A stretch of 64,000 bases of DNA from Rhodospirillales bacterium URHD0017 (lineage in GTDB: Bacteria; Pseudomonadota; Alphaproteobacteria; Reyranellales; Reyranellaceae). Location: positions 62,001-126,000 of the forward strand of contig FODP01000015.1 in assembly GCA_900110395.1 (NCBI GenBank), in the 5' to 3' direction. A model generated the notes under the pieces. The model saw nothing but the letters and a program-made list of their open reading frames with translations. It was not told the origin of the DNA and made no database searches. The position numbers and the translations under genes were made by a program. Shown here piece by piece: positions 51,918 through 62,711 of this stretch. Every line of letters begins with the position of its first letter. Position 1 is the stretch's first letter.

Positions 51918-52739
51918 TCAGGGCAGCAGGTCGCGGATTTCATCCAGCATTTCTGGCACGCCGAACGGCACGATCATCAGCGCGTCGTCGAAGCCGAGAT
52001 CGGCAATGCGGCGCAGACGATCGCGGGCTTCGGACTTGCCGCAGACCAGTGTCGTCTTGGCGTGCGCGATCAGCGGATGCGCAGGCGGATCGGGACGCAA
52101 GTCGGTGAAGATGTTGGCGAGGATGGCGCGCTTGCCACCGGCCTTGCGGAACATGTCCAGGCCGATCGGCAGGTCGTCCGGGGACGCGTATATCCCTGAC
52201 GCGATCCAGCCGTGGCAGTGCCTGGCCGCGAGGTTGATCCAGCGGGGGCTTCGCCAGGCGCCGAGATAAACCGGCGGGCCCCCTTCCGTGCCCGGCCAAA
52301 CGGAAAGGGCGGGTCCGTAGACCGGTTCGCCCGCCCATACCTTGCGCATCACCGCGAGATGGTCCGGCAACATCTTGAAGCGGCGCTCATAGTCGATCTG
52401 CACGGCGTCGAAATCGTGCCTGGTCGACCCACTGCCGACACCGAAGCGGAAGCGACCGCGCGACAACAGGTTGATGGTCTGGGCGCGATGCGCCTGCTCG
52501 ACCGGATGGCGCAGCGGGACCTGCGTCACGCAGGTGCCCAGCTCGATGCGCTCGGTCGTCTGGCAGAGCGCGCTGAGGAAGAGCAGGGGATCGAGCGTGG
52601 CGCTGCCGCGGGCGAAGGCATCGGTGGTCCATAGCCCGGCGAAGCCCAGCGCCTCGACACGTGCCGCGAAGGCGATGGAGCGCTCGAAAAGTCCATCGGC
52701 TTCATGGGCGGTGGGAATGGCAACGATGCCGAATCGCAT
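51918..52739 (-). CDS. LLM-class flavin-dependent oxidoreductase
   Basis: The 273-aa luciferase-like TIM barrel has FGIVAIPTAHEADGLFERSIAFAARVEALGFAGLWTTD, LGTCVTQVPLRHPVEQAHRAQTIN and FRFGVGSGSTRHDF. Cofactor FMN or F420 cannot be decided. It is 45 bp downstream of the peptide-type ABC importer ATPase on the same strand, so possibly co-expressed and acting on the imported compound (inference). Confidence 0.87.
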   Translation of the reverse strand: MRFGIVAIPTAHEADGLFERSIAFAARVEALGFAGLWTTDAFARGSATLDPLLFLSALCQTTERIELGTCVTQVPLRHPVEQAHRAQTINLLSRGRFRFGVGSGSTRHDFDAVQIDYERRFKMLPDHLAVMRKVWAGEPVYGPALSVWPGTEGGPPVYLGAWRSPRWINLAARHCHGWIASGIYASPDDLPIGLDMFRKAGGKRAILANIFTDLRPDPPAHPLIAHAKTTLVCGKSEARDRLRRIADLGFDDALMIVPFGVPEMLDEIRDLLP

Positions 52740-52784
52740 GGCAGCTCCTCGATGGTTTGGCGCCCTGCGCCGCGCGAGCGTCGT

Positions 52785-54822
<2,038 letters not shown>

Positions 54823-54839
<17 letters not shown>

Positions 54840-55680
54840 GCGGATCGAGCCAGTCGCGAAAGCCGTCGCCCATGAAGTTGAACGCCATCACCACCGTCAG
54901 TATGGCCAGCCCCGGAAAGGTCGCCACCCACCATTGCTGCACCAGCTCACGCCCTTCGCCGACCATCGAGCCCCATTCCGGTGTCGGCGGCACCGTGCCC
55001 AGGCCGAGAAAGGACAGCCCGGCAAACACCAGGATGGCGTTGCCGAGGTCGAGGGTGACCAGCACGACCAGCGGCCCGACGGCGTTGGGGATGATCTGGC
55101 GCAACAGGATGTGGGCCGGGCCGAAGCCGATCGACTGCGCCGCCTCGACGTATTCCATGGAGCGCTGCGAAATCACCAGGCTGCGGGAAAGCCGGGCGAA
55201 TTTCGGCCACCACACCACCAGCATCGCGATGACGGTGTTCACCGTGCCGATCCCGAGCGCGGCAGCGATAGCCATCGCCAGGATGATGGGCGGGAAGCAG
55301 AAGACCAGGTCGGTCAGCCGCATCAGGCCTTCTTCCGCCCAGCCTCGCGCATAGGCCGCGACGGCGCCGAGCAGCGTGCCGAACAGCGCCCCCACCAGCA
55401 CCACCACCATGCCGACGGTAAGCGACACGCGGGCGCCATAGATGACACGCGTCGCCACGTCGCGCCCCAGCGCGTCCGTGCCCAGCCAGTTGCTGGCCGA
55501 CGGCGGCCGCAGGCGCATCGCCACATCGACGAAGTTCGGATCGTACGGCGTGATCCATGGTGCGAAGATCGCCGCGAGGACCCAGGCAACGATGATCACC
55601 GCGCCGAACGACGCCAGTCCGTAGCGACGCAGCCACCGGGTGCGCGGCGAGGCGATCGCGGGGAGAGCGATGTCGCTCAT
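54823..55680 (-). CDS. Peptide-type ABC importer permease (DppC-like)
   Basis: The 285-aa permease has about six helices, SFGAVIIVAWVLAAIFAPWITPYDPN at the N-terminus, GTDALGRDVATRVIYGARVSL, and the EAA loop YVEAAQSIGFGPAHILLRQIIPN. It overlaps the DppB-like stop (ATGA) and the ATPase start. Confidence 0.93.
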
Positions 55681-56690
55681 TTCTTCACCACGCGCGGATC
55701 GAGCAGGGCGTAGGACATGTCGACCAGGAAGTTCACCAGGACGAAGATCGCCGCAACGATGGCGGTGACGGCCATGATGGCCGGGAAGTCGACCGTCACC
55801 GCGCTGCGGAAGGTGTAGCGGCCGAGGCCGGGCCAGGAGAACACGGTCTCTGTCATCACCGCGCCAGCCAGCAGGTTGGCGTAGGCAAGACCGCCCAGCG
55901 TCACCACCGGCAGCATGGCGTTGGGCAAGGCATGGCCGACGACGATCCGCCGCCCGCGCAGGCCCTTGGCCTTCGCCACGCGCACATAGTCCTGCGACAG
56001 CGCCTCGAGCATGGCGGCGCGCGTGGTGCGAGTGATCAGGCCGAGCGTGGCCGCGGCGAGCACGAAGGACGGCAGCACCAGATGCGCCGCAGCGTCATGG
56101 AACGTCTCCCAGTCGCCCTGCAGCGCGGTGTCGATCAGCAGCAATCCGGTGATGCGGTCGGGCGGAAACGAGACCGCATCGAGCCGCCCCGGACCGGGCG
56201 CCCAGTTCAGCTGGCCATAGAATATCGCAAGCGCAATGAAGGCCAGCCAGAAGGTCGGTGCCGAGACGCCGACAAGCGAGACCGCACGGGCGATATGATC
56301 GATGACGGTATCCCGCCGCACGGCCGCCAGCACGCCGAGCGGCAGCCCGACCAGGATGGAAAGGATGAAGGCGACCGTCGCGAGCTCGAGGGTGGCGGGG
56401 GCGTAGTCGATGATGTCCTGCAGCACCGGCCGGCGCGACGAGATCGATACACCGAGATCGCCATGCACCAGCCGTTGGAGGAACAGCCAGTATTGCTGCC
56501 ACAGCGGCAGGTCGAGGCCCCACCGGGCACGGAACTCCGCCACCTGCGCCGGGTCGGAGGCCGCCATGTCGCCGAGCGCCGTCAGCACCGGATCGCCGGG
56601 CACGGTGTTGGCGATCAGGAAGATGACGAGGGTGGCGAGCAGCACCATGGCCACCGAGACCACCAGGCGCGAGACGACATAACGGATCAT
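55677..56690 (-). CDS. Peptide-type ABC importer permease (DppB-like)
   Basis: The 337-aa permease begins MIRYVVSRLVVSVAMVLLATLVIF. TVPGDPVLTAL is the DppB GDP motif; EALSQDYVRVAKAKGLRGRRIVVGHALPNAMLPV is the EAA loop. It is 256 bp after the binding-protein gene, with a palindromic repeat in between. Confidence 0.93.
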   Translation of the reverse strand: MIRYVVSRLVVSVAMVLLATLVIFLIANTVPGDPVLTALGDMAASDPAQVAEFRARWGLDLPLWQQYWLFLQRLVHGDLGVSISSRRPVLQDIIDYAPATLELATVAFILSILVGLPLGVLAAVRRDTVIDHIARAVSLVGVSAPTFWLAFIALAIFYGQLNWAPGPGRLDAVSFPPDRITGLLLIDTALQGDWETFHDAAAHLVLPSFVLAAATLGLITRTTRAAMLEALSQDYVRVAKAKGLRGRRIVVGHALPNAMLPVVTLGGLAYANLLAGAVMTETVFSWPGLGRYTFRSAVTVDFPAIMAVTAIVAAIFVLVNFLVDMSYALLDPRVVKK

Positions 56691-56713
56691 GCGGCATCAC
56701 CCCTGCGCCACAT

Positions 56714-56941
56714 CATGTTCCTCCCTGCGCGAAGCGCGGGGAGGTGGCCCGAAGGGCCGGAGGGGTCATGAGCGACACACGTGGAGCTTGGAAAATAAGT
56801 CATATCTACGCTGAGGATCCGCGATCACATCTCAGGCTCTGCATTGGAAGAATATGGACGAACGCTTCGGCTGTGGCCCATGACCCCTCCGCCCCCTACG
56901 GGGGCACCTCCCCAAAGCAAGCTTTGGGGAGGAGCACGATG
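56714..56941. repeat. Palindromic intergenic repeat, family C
   Basis: Left part (56714-56770): CATGTTCCTCCCTGCGCG, then GAGGTGGCCCGAAGGGCCGG. Right part (56879-56941): CATGACCCCTCCGCCCCC, then CACCTCCCCAAAGCAAGC. Complementary outer elements GGAGGGGTCATG/CATGACCCCTCC and GGGGAGGTG/CACCTCCCC. The 108 bp between them look unique and non-coding. It lies between the binding-protein and permease genes. Confidence 0.75.
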
Positions 56942-56946
56942 TCGCA

Positions 56947-58611
56947 TCAAGCCGGCTTGGCTCCGCCCAGCTCGGCCATCCAGCCGGCCGCCGTCAATTT
57001 CAGGCCGGTCACGTTCTTGCGCACCGCCACCTGGTAGACCGGCTGAATCAGCACGAAGTGATGGGCGGCATCGACCATCGCCTCCTGGTATTTCTTGTAG
57101 AGCGCTGCGCCCTTCGCCAAGTCTCGTTCCGCGCCGGCGTCGGCCACCAGCTTGCGGACATCGTCGGGCACCTTCCAGTGCACACGGCCGGCCACGCGGT
57201 TGATCGTGGCGCTGCTCCACAGCCAGTTCTCCGGTGCCGGCGGGTTCCAGAAGGTCAGCGCCGCCTCGAGCTTGCCGCCCAGGTACATGGTCCGCATGTT
57301 GACCTGGTCCATCGGCGTCAGCTCGGCCTTGATGCCGACGCGCGCCAGGTCGGACTGCAGCTTCTGCGCCAGGTTCTGGTAGCCGACGCCGGCGATCGCC
57401 GCGTTGCCATAGGACAGCGCGAACTTGAATCCGTCCGGCATGCCGGCCTGCGCCAGCAACTGCTTGGACTTCGCGAGGTCTTCGCGGAAGCCAATCTCCT
57501 TGGTCAGGGCCTCGGTCGAGCCGTTGACGCCGACCGGCAGGAAGCTCACGGGGCGGACGGCTTTGCCGCCGATGAGGTTCTTGATGATGCCGTCATAGTC
57601 GATGGCGTAGCCGATGGCCTGCCGCGCCAGCTTGTTCTGCAGCGCCGGGTTCGTCGGCGCCTCGACCACGGCCATGTAGATGAAGTCGAGGCTGGTCATG
57701 CCCTCGATGGAGATGTTGGGATCGTCCTTCAGCGTGGCGATCTGTTCTGGAATGAGATTGAACGCCACATCGACGTCGCCGCGCTGGATGGCGAGGAGCT
57801 GCGCGGCACTCTCGCTCATGTGGCGGATCAGAACGCGGTCGTAGCCGGGAGTCCCCTTCCAGTAGTTCGGGTTCTTCACCATCTGGATCTGCTGGTTGCG
57901 CTGCCAGCCGGTCAGGCGGTACGGGCCCGTGCCGGCGGAATTCTCATTCAGCCAGGGGGTGGCCTTGTCCTTCTCCTTGGCGTCCGGCGCATCGGTGCCG
58001 CCATTGGCGATCACCACCTCCTTCTCGAGCACGCCGAAGGCCGGGGTGGCGATGATGGTCATCAACGGCAGCGACGGGTCCTTCAGCACGATGTCGACGG
58101 TGTGAGGGTCGACGACCTTCACCTCCTCGATGTGCGAGATGTACTGCCAGGGCTGGTCCTTGATGTTGAGCTGCCGGGTGAAGGAGAAGCGGACGTCCTC
58201 GGCGGTCATCGGCTTGCCGGAGGAAAACTTCACATCGGTGCGCAGCTTCAGCCGCACCGTCTTCCCGTCAGGCTGGTAGGCCCACTCGGTGGCCAGCGCC
58301 GGCTTCAGGTTGACCGAATCACCCGGGTCGAAGGTGACCATGCCGTCATAGGCGGCATGGGTCGGCAGCGGGTTGGAATACTGGTAGACGCGCACCGGGT
58401 CGAGGCCGGTGGCATCGCTGATATCCAGCGCGATGACCAGGGTCCCGCGCCGCTGGGCACTTTGCGCTGCGGCCGGGCGGGCGCTCTGCAGCACGGCCGC
58501 CAGCAGGCCGCCTGCACCCAAGACCATGAATCCACGGCGATCAAATGTAGGTTCTGCCGTGGCGGCTTCGTCGGAACCGGTGCTGGTGGCGTCTGCGTCT
58601 TTGACGGTCAT
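56947..58611 (-). CDS. Peptide-type ABC importer substrate-binding protein
   Basis: SBP family 5 (PF00496), 554 aa. A long N-terminal region with FDRRGFMVLGAGGLLAAVLQSARPAAA is a Tat signal, so the protein folds in the cytoplasm before export. ALDISDATGLDPVRVYQYSNPL, PALATEWAYQPDGKTVRLKLRTDVKFSSGKPMTAEDVRFSF and GTGPYRLTGWQRNQQIQMVKNPNYW are family blocks. First gene of the importer operon. Substrate may be a peptide, nickel complex, opine or other compound. Confidence 0.92.
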   Translation of the reverse strand: MTVKDADATSTGSDEAATAEPTFDRRGFMVLGAGGLLAAVLQSARPAAAQSAQRRGTLVIALDISDATGLDPVRVYQYSNPLPTHAAYDGMVTFDPGDSVNLKPALATEWAYQPDGKTVRLKLRTDVKFSSGKPMTAEDVRFSFTRQLNIKDQPWQYISHIEEVKVVDPHTVDIVLKDPSLPLMTIIATPAFGVLEKEVVIANGGTDAPDAKEKDKATPWLNENSAGTGPYRLTGWQRNQQIQMVKNPNYWKGTPGYDRVLIRHMSESAAQLLAIQRGDVDVAFNLIPEQIATLKDDPNISIEGMTSLDFIYMAVVEAPTNPALQNKLARQAIGYAIDYDGIIKNLIGGKAVRPVSFLPVGVNGSTEALTKEIGFREDLAKSKQLLAQAGMPDGFKFALSYGNAAIAGVGYQNLAQKLQSDLARVGIKAELTPMDQVNMRTMYLGGKLEAALTFWNPPAPENWLWSSATINRVAGRVHWKVPDDVRKLVADAGAERDLAKGAALYKKYQEAMVDAAHHFVLIQPVYQVAVRKNVTGLKLTAAGWMAELGGAKPA

Positions 58612-58776
58612 TGAATTTCCTCTCCAGTGGCTCCCCTCCGGCCTTATCGCCCAGCTTCCGCGCGATGGCCAGCGGCCCGCGACGTCGAACATCGCAGGCC
58701 GAACGAACCGGGCGATCGCGCGAGCACAAGACGCGCTTGTTCCCATGTGAAAAATCGGGAGCGGCGTGGCCAGAAG

Positions 58777-61416
58777 GTGAAGCTCAACGGCGACGCCTTC
58801 CGCCAACTATGGAAACCGCTTAGGCTCCGCCAGCTACCGGGGGGCAGTCACTTGAGCCAGACACCGTCGCAATGGGAGAATCCGACCACCAACACGCCGT
58901 CCATCCTCCAGCTGCAGTTCGGGCCGTGGGGCGAGGACATCCCCGGCGACGGGCTGGAATATTGCGGCCCGACCGCCACGCTGATGGCGATCTACTATCT
59001 CTACAACAACAACTTCACCCAGCTGGCACCGGCGGCCTACGGCGGAGAGGATGACAAGAACGCGACCAACCTCGAGCTGGTGCTCGGCGGGTTGATGCAG
59101 ACCTCTTCGAGCGGCGGCACGACCGCCGGCATGCAGCCCGGCGTCTGGGCCTATCTCGCCGCCTGCGGAATTTCCGGCAACCCAAAGAGTCTTGCCTCGA
59201 GCAGCAAGCCCGACCTCGCGTGGTTCACGAGCCAGCTCGGGCCCAACGTCGAGTCCGATCCCGACGTCATCGTGCTGGCCAACTTCTCGGTCGGCTGGTT
59301 CCAGCAGCAGGGCACGTCCTCGACCTACAAGAGAACGGGCGGTCATTTCCTGACGCCGCTGGTTGTCCCGGGATCGGACAACCAGCTAGTACTCAACAAC
59401 CCCGCACCCTCGACCTTCGTCAAAGGGGCGCGATCGGCCTTGGACAATCCGCAGACCGTGACGGTCTCCCCGATACCGGCAGACATAACCTTGCTGAATC
59501 AGGAGGGGCACACGATCAGCGATCCCACATCGTACAGCCAGGTCATCACGGCCATCCTGGGGCCGGACTCGGGAACGGGCATGCTCGCGGTGATCACCGG
59601 CGGCTCCGCCTGGTCCATTCCGGCGACCGATCTGCCGACCGACGGCTGGCAGCCGGCGCCCTGGCAGCTCTCGGCAGACCAGACGATCAACACCAACGGC
59701 GGTAACTTGACCGTCCGGTCCCAATTGCAAGGCAGCTTCTCCCTGACCAAGTCGGGGCCGGGCACGCTCACGCTCCAGCAAGCAAGCCAGTTGACCGAGC
59801 CGACCACGGTCTCGGGCGGCTATCTCGGCAGCCAGCAAACCGATGGCACGCCGTTCGGCTCCACATCGATGATCGTGTCGACCGGCGGTGTGCTGCAGTT
59901 CTCGCCCTCCGGGTCGGCAACGATCGCGTCGGCTGAGAACGCCGCCAGCTTCACGGCCGGCGGCGGTGCCGCGACATTGCAGCTCGCCGGCACCAACTCG
60001 TTCAAGGTCACCATCGGCGGCTACAACGACAGCAGCACCCCGAATATCCAACGGGAGCCCGGCGGCACCCTGCTGATCGCACCGGGTAGCGGAGTAGAGG
60101 CGTTCGGTTGGCAATCCGACGCGCAACAGGTGTTCGTCGCCGGCAAGAAGGCAAACCTGCCTGTCGTTCTGTCGAGCGGCATGGTGGCCCCCTGGCTGCT
60201 TGGCGTGAATAACGACGCGGCAAGTTCAGCCAGCTTCCTGACCTATGACTCGAGCTCAGGGTTCCAGCTGCCGACCGCGACGTCCTCGATCGCGGTGATC
60301 ATCGCCGACGCGAAGAGCGACATGATCTACCAGGTCGTGAACCTGCAAACGCTCGATGCCGGCGCCATCCAGGTCGCGGCGCTGCAGATGAACCTCGGCG
60401 GCATCTACGGCCAGGGCACCTTGCTGGTCGGCAGCCAGCAGAGCGGCGACGTCGCCGGCGTGATCCTGAATTGCGCCCTGCTGGGGATCAGCACGCTGGC
60501 GTTCGGCGAAGCGGAGGCCGTGATCTACACCAGCGGCATCATCGGCGCCGGCACGGTCACGTCGGTCATCAAGGGCTTGGGCGGCCTGACCGTGTGTGGC
60601 CCGGGCTGGCTTACTCTCCTGGGCAACAGCGCGAGCACCCTGTCGGGAACGATCAACGTCAACTCGGGCGGGCTAGGCGCCGCAGGCCCGGGCGCGACCG
60701 GCTCGGCCGACATCTCGGTCAACGCCGGCAGCACGCTGCTGGTCGCCGCTGCCGTGCCCGGCACGGTAACGGTGCAGCAGTACGGCACGCTGTACCTCGC
60801 TGGCGGCACCGTTGCCGGAGCGCTGACCATCGAGTCGATCGGCTCGACCTCCGATCTGCCCGGCGGCACGCTGCAGGGCTACGGCACCGTCAGCGGGACG
60901 GCCACGATCGGCGGCATCATCCAATGTGGGCCGACCGTGGGGCTGATCACCTTCAGCGGCGACGCCACGATCTCGAATGAGTCGGCTTTCTACTGGCAGC
61001 TGCAAAGCCCGTGCGACAACGGCACGTCGACGCCGGGTACCGGGTGGAATGCCCTCCAATTCCTGACGCCCGGCTCGTCCATCGGCGCGGACGGGGCGGT
61101 GCGGATCTTCCTCGATTTCAGTGTCATCGGCGGGGATCCGGACAGCGGCATCAACCCGACGTTCTGGGAGAGCGATCTGACCTGGACGATTGCCACCTTT
61201 CCCTCCGGCGCGACGCCGAACTGCTCGATGACGCACGGCAATTTCATCTATACCTCGGGCGCCTTCTGCGTCTGCGTGACGGGCAATGTCGTCAACCTGA
61301 TGTGGAAACCGGGCGAGACCGAGTGGAATTGGTGTTACGCCACCGGCACGGCGCGCGGTTCGGTGCGGCCACAGGAGAGCTGCTCGGCGATGCGCAGGGC
61401 GGCGGACGGCGTCTGA
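58777..61416 (+). CDS. C39-like cysteine peptidase domain fused to a beta-repeat region
   Basis: About 879 aa. LEYCGPTATLMAIYYLYNN carries a papain-type CGPTA nucleophile, GGHFLTPLVV supplies His and LVLNNPAPSTF supplies Asn, as in C39/C39_2 peptidases. After residue about 300 come low-complexity Gly/Ser/Thr-rich stretches: LTKSGPGTLTLQQASQLTEPTTVSGG resembles a passenger-associated repeat of autotransporters, with IKGLGGLTVCGPGWLTLLGNSASTLSGTINVNSGGLGAAGPG later. No signal peptide or autotransporter beta-barrel is visible. The start is uncertain: GTG 58777 and TTG 58852 are options. Divergent from the importer SBP. Codon use is similar to neighbours, though the protein is Asn/Thr-rich. Function unknown. 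Confidence 0.7.
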   Translation: MKLNGDAFRQLWKPLRLRQLPGGSHLSQTPSQWENPTTNTPSILQLQFGPWGEDIPGDGLEYCGPTATLMAIYYLYNNNFTQLAPAAYGGEDDKNATNLELVLGGLMQTSSSGGTTAGMQPGVWAYLAACGISGNPKSLASSSKPDLAWFTSQLGPNVESDPDVIVLANFSVGWFQQQGTSSTYKRTGGHFLTPLVVPGSDNQLVLNNPAPSTFVKGARSALDNPQTVTVSPIPADITLLNQEGHTISDPTSYSQVITAILGPDSGTGMLAVITGGSAWSIPATDLPTDGWQPAPWQLSADQTINTNGGNLTVRSQLQGSFSLTKSGPGTLTLQQASQLTEPTTVSGGYLGSQQTDGTPFGSTSMIVSTGGVLQFSPSGSATIASAENAASFTAGGGAATLQLAGTNSFKVTIGGYNDSSTPNIQREPGGTLLIAPGSGVEAFGWQSDAQQVFVAGKKANLPVVLSSGMVAPWLLGVNNDAASSASFLTYDSSSGFQLPTATSSIAVIIADAKSDMIYQVVNLQTLDAGAIQVAALQMNLGGIYGQGTLLVGSQQSGDVAGVILNCALLGISTLAFGEAEAVIYTSGIIGAGTVTSVIKGLGGLTVCGPGWLTLLGNSASTLSGTINVNSGGLGAAGPGATGSADISVNAGSTLLVAAAVPGTVTVQQYGTLYLAGGTVAGALTIESIGSTSDLPGGTLQGYGTVSGTATIGGIIQCGPTVGLITFSGDATISNESAFYWQLQSPCDNGTSTPGTGWNALQFLTPGSSIGADGAVRIFLDFSVIGGDPDSGINPTFWESDLTWTIATFPSGATPNCSMTHGNFIYTSGAFCVCVTGNVVNLMWKPGETEWNWCYATGTARGSVRPQESCSAMRRAADGV

Positions 61417-61447
61417 TCTGTCGAGATCTGCTGCCCGCGAAAGCCGG

Positions 61448-62664
61448 CTAGCGCAGCCGCGGGCCGGGGTCGAGTCCGAGGAAGGCGCGGCCGCCGATCG
61501 GATACCACTCCGGAGCGAGCGTCGCTGCCTGGCCGACCACCTGCAGGTCGCGCCACACTTCGGCCAGGCGACTCTCGGTCTTGAACGAGGTGCTGCCGCC
61601 GTGCCTGAACATCAGGTCCATCGCCTGGCGCGCGCAGTCGCCGGCATGCACTGCGGCGAGCCGGCAGCGGGCGCGCTGCTCGAGCTGGTCTCGCGGCCCT
61701 CGGCGAGCGCATTCCACAGCTCCGCGATCATCGCGTTGCGATAGATGCGTCCGGAATTGAGGATGGCATCGGCGCGCCCGACCGCATCCTGCACCTGCGG
61801 ATTGTCGCACAGCCGGCCGGTGCGGCCGCGCGGCGTCTTGTCGGCGGCAAGCTCGACGAGCGCGTTGATGCCGGCACGCGCCAACCCGGTGATCACCGCG
61901 CATTGGTGCGGCCCGACCCAGGCCTGGGCCGGCAGGGCGTAGGTGATGCCCGGCCAATGTCCCCACTGATTGTCGAGCGGCACGCCGGCATGGATCATCG
62001 TGCGCCGCTCCGGCAGAAAGAAATCGCTCACCGTCCAATCGAAGCTCCCGGTGCCGCGCAGCCCGCTCACCTCCCAGCTGCCGGGAATGACCTCGACCTC
62101 GGCGCGCGGGAACAGGCCGCGCCAGAACATGCCGCCGTCGTCGCGGCGGCGCGGCTGGCCGTCGTCGAGAATCTGGAAGCTGCCCAGCATCCAGGCGGCT
62201 TCGTGGCAGCCGCTGCCGAAGGTCCAGCGCCCGCTGACGCGATAGCCGCCCTCCACCGCTACCGCCTGGCCGCCGCCCTGCACCGCGGTGCCGGCAATCA
62301 CGGTGCGATGGCCCTTCGGATAGATCTCCTGCACGCCGTCGTCCGGAAGGCCGAGCGTGACCAGCGAGCCGACGCCGTTGTTCGCGACGTTCCAGCCGAC
62401 CGAGCCCGCGCCTTCGGCCAGAAGCTCGACGACGCGGATGTAGGTCAGCGGATCGGCCTGCAGGCCGCCGAGCGACCGCGGCAGCAGGAGGCGGTAAAAG
62501 CCCGCCGCGTGCATCTGCTCGACCAGCTCAGGCGACAGGCGCTGCTCGCGCTCGATCTCGTCGTGGTAGTGGCGCACCGTGGGCTTGAGCGCGGCGGCCG
62601 CCTGTACCACCGGCTGGGCATCGATGTCGGCCGGCAAGCGGCGGTCTTCGACTATGGTCTGCAT
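61448..62664 (-). pseudogene. Acyl-CoA dehydrogenase-like flavoprotein, frameshifted
   Basis: Reading from ATG 62664 (MQTIVEDRRLPADIDAQP), about 330 residues follow the ACAD/HpaB-like flavoprotein pattern: EQMHAAGFYRLLLPRSLGG, SVGWNVANNGVGSLVTLG, YRVSGRWTFGSGCHEAAWMLGS, GSFDWTVSDFFLPERRT. Near 61685-61695 the frame is lost after LWNALAEGRETS; the +1 frame continues LEQRARCRLAAVHAGDCARQ and then MDLMFRHGGSTSFKTESRL to the stop at 61448. One base is missing (or two extra). Either a recent pseudogene or a sequencing error; both parts are otherwise intact. Adjacent to MmgE/PrpD. Confidence 0.85.
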
Positions 62665-62711
62665 CGGCACCTCCTGTCGCCCACCGCGGGTCGCGACGGG
62701 CACGAGTGGCT

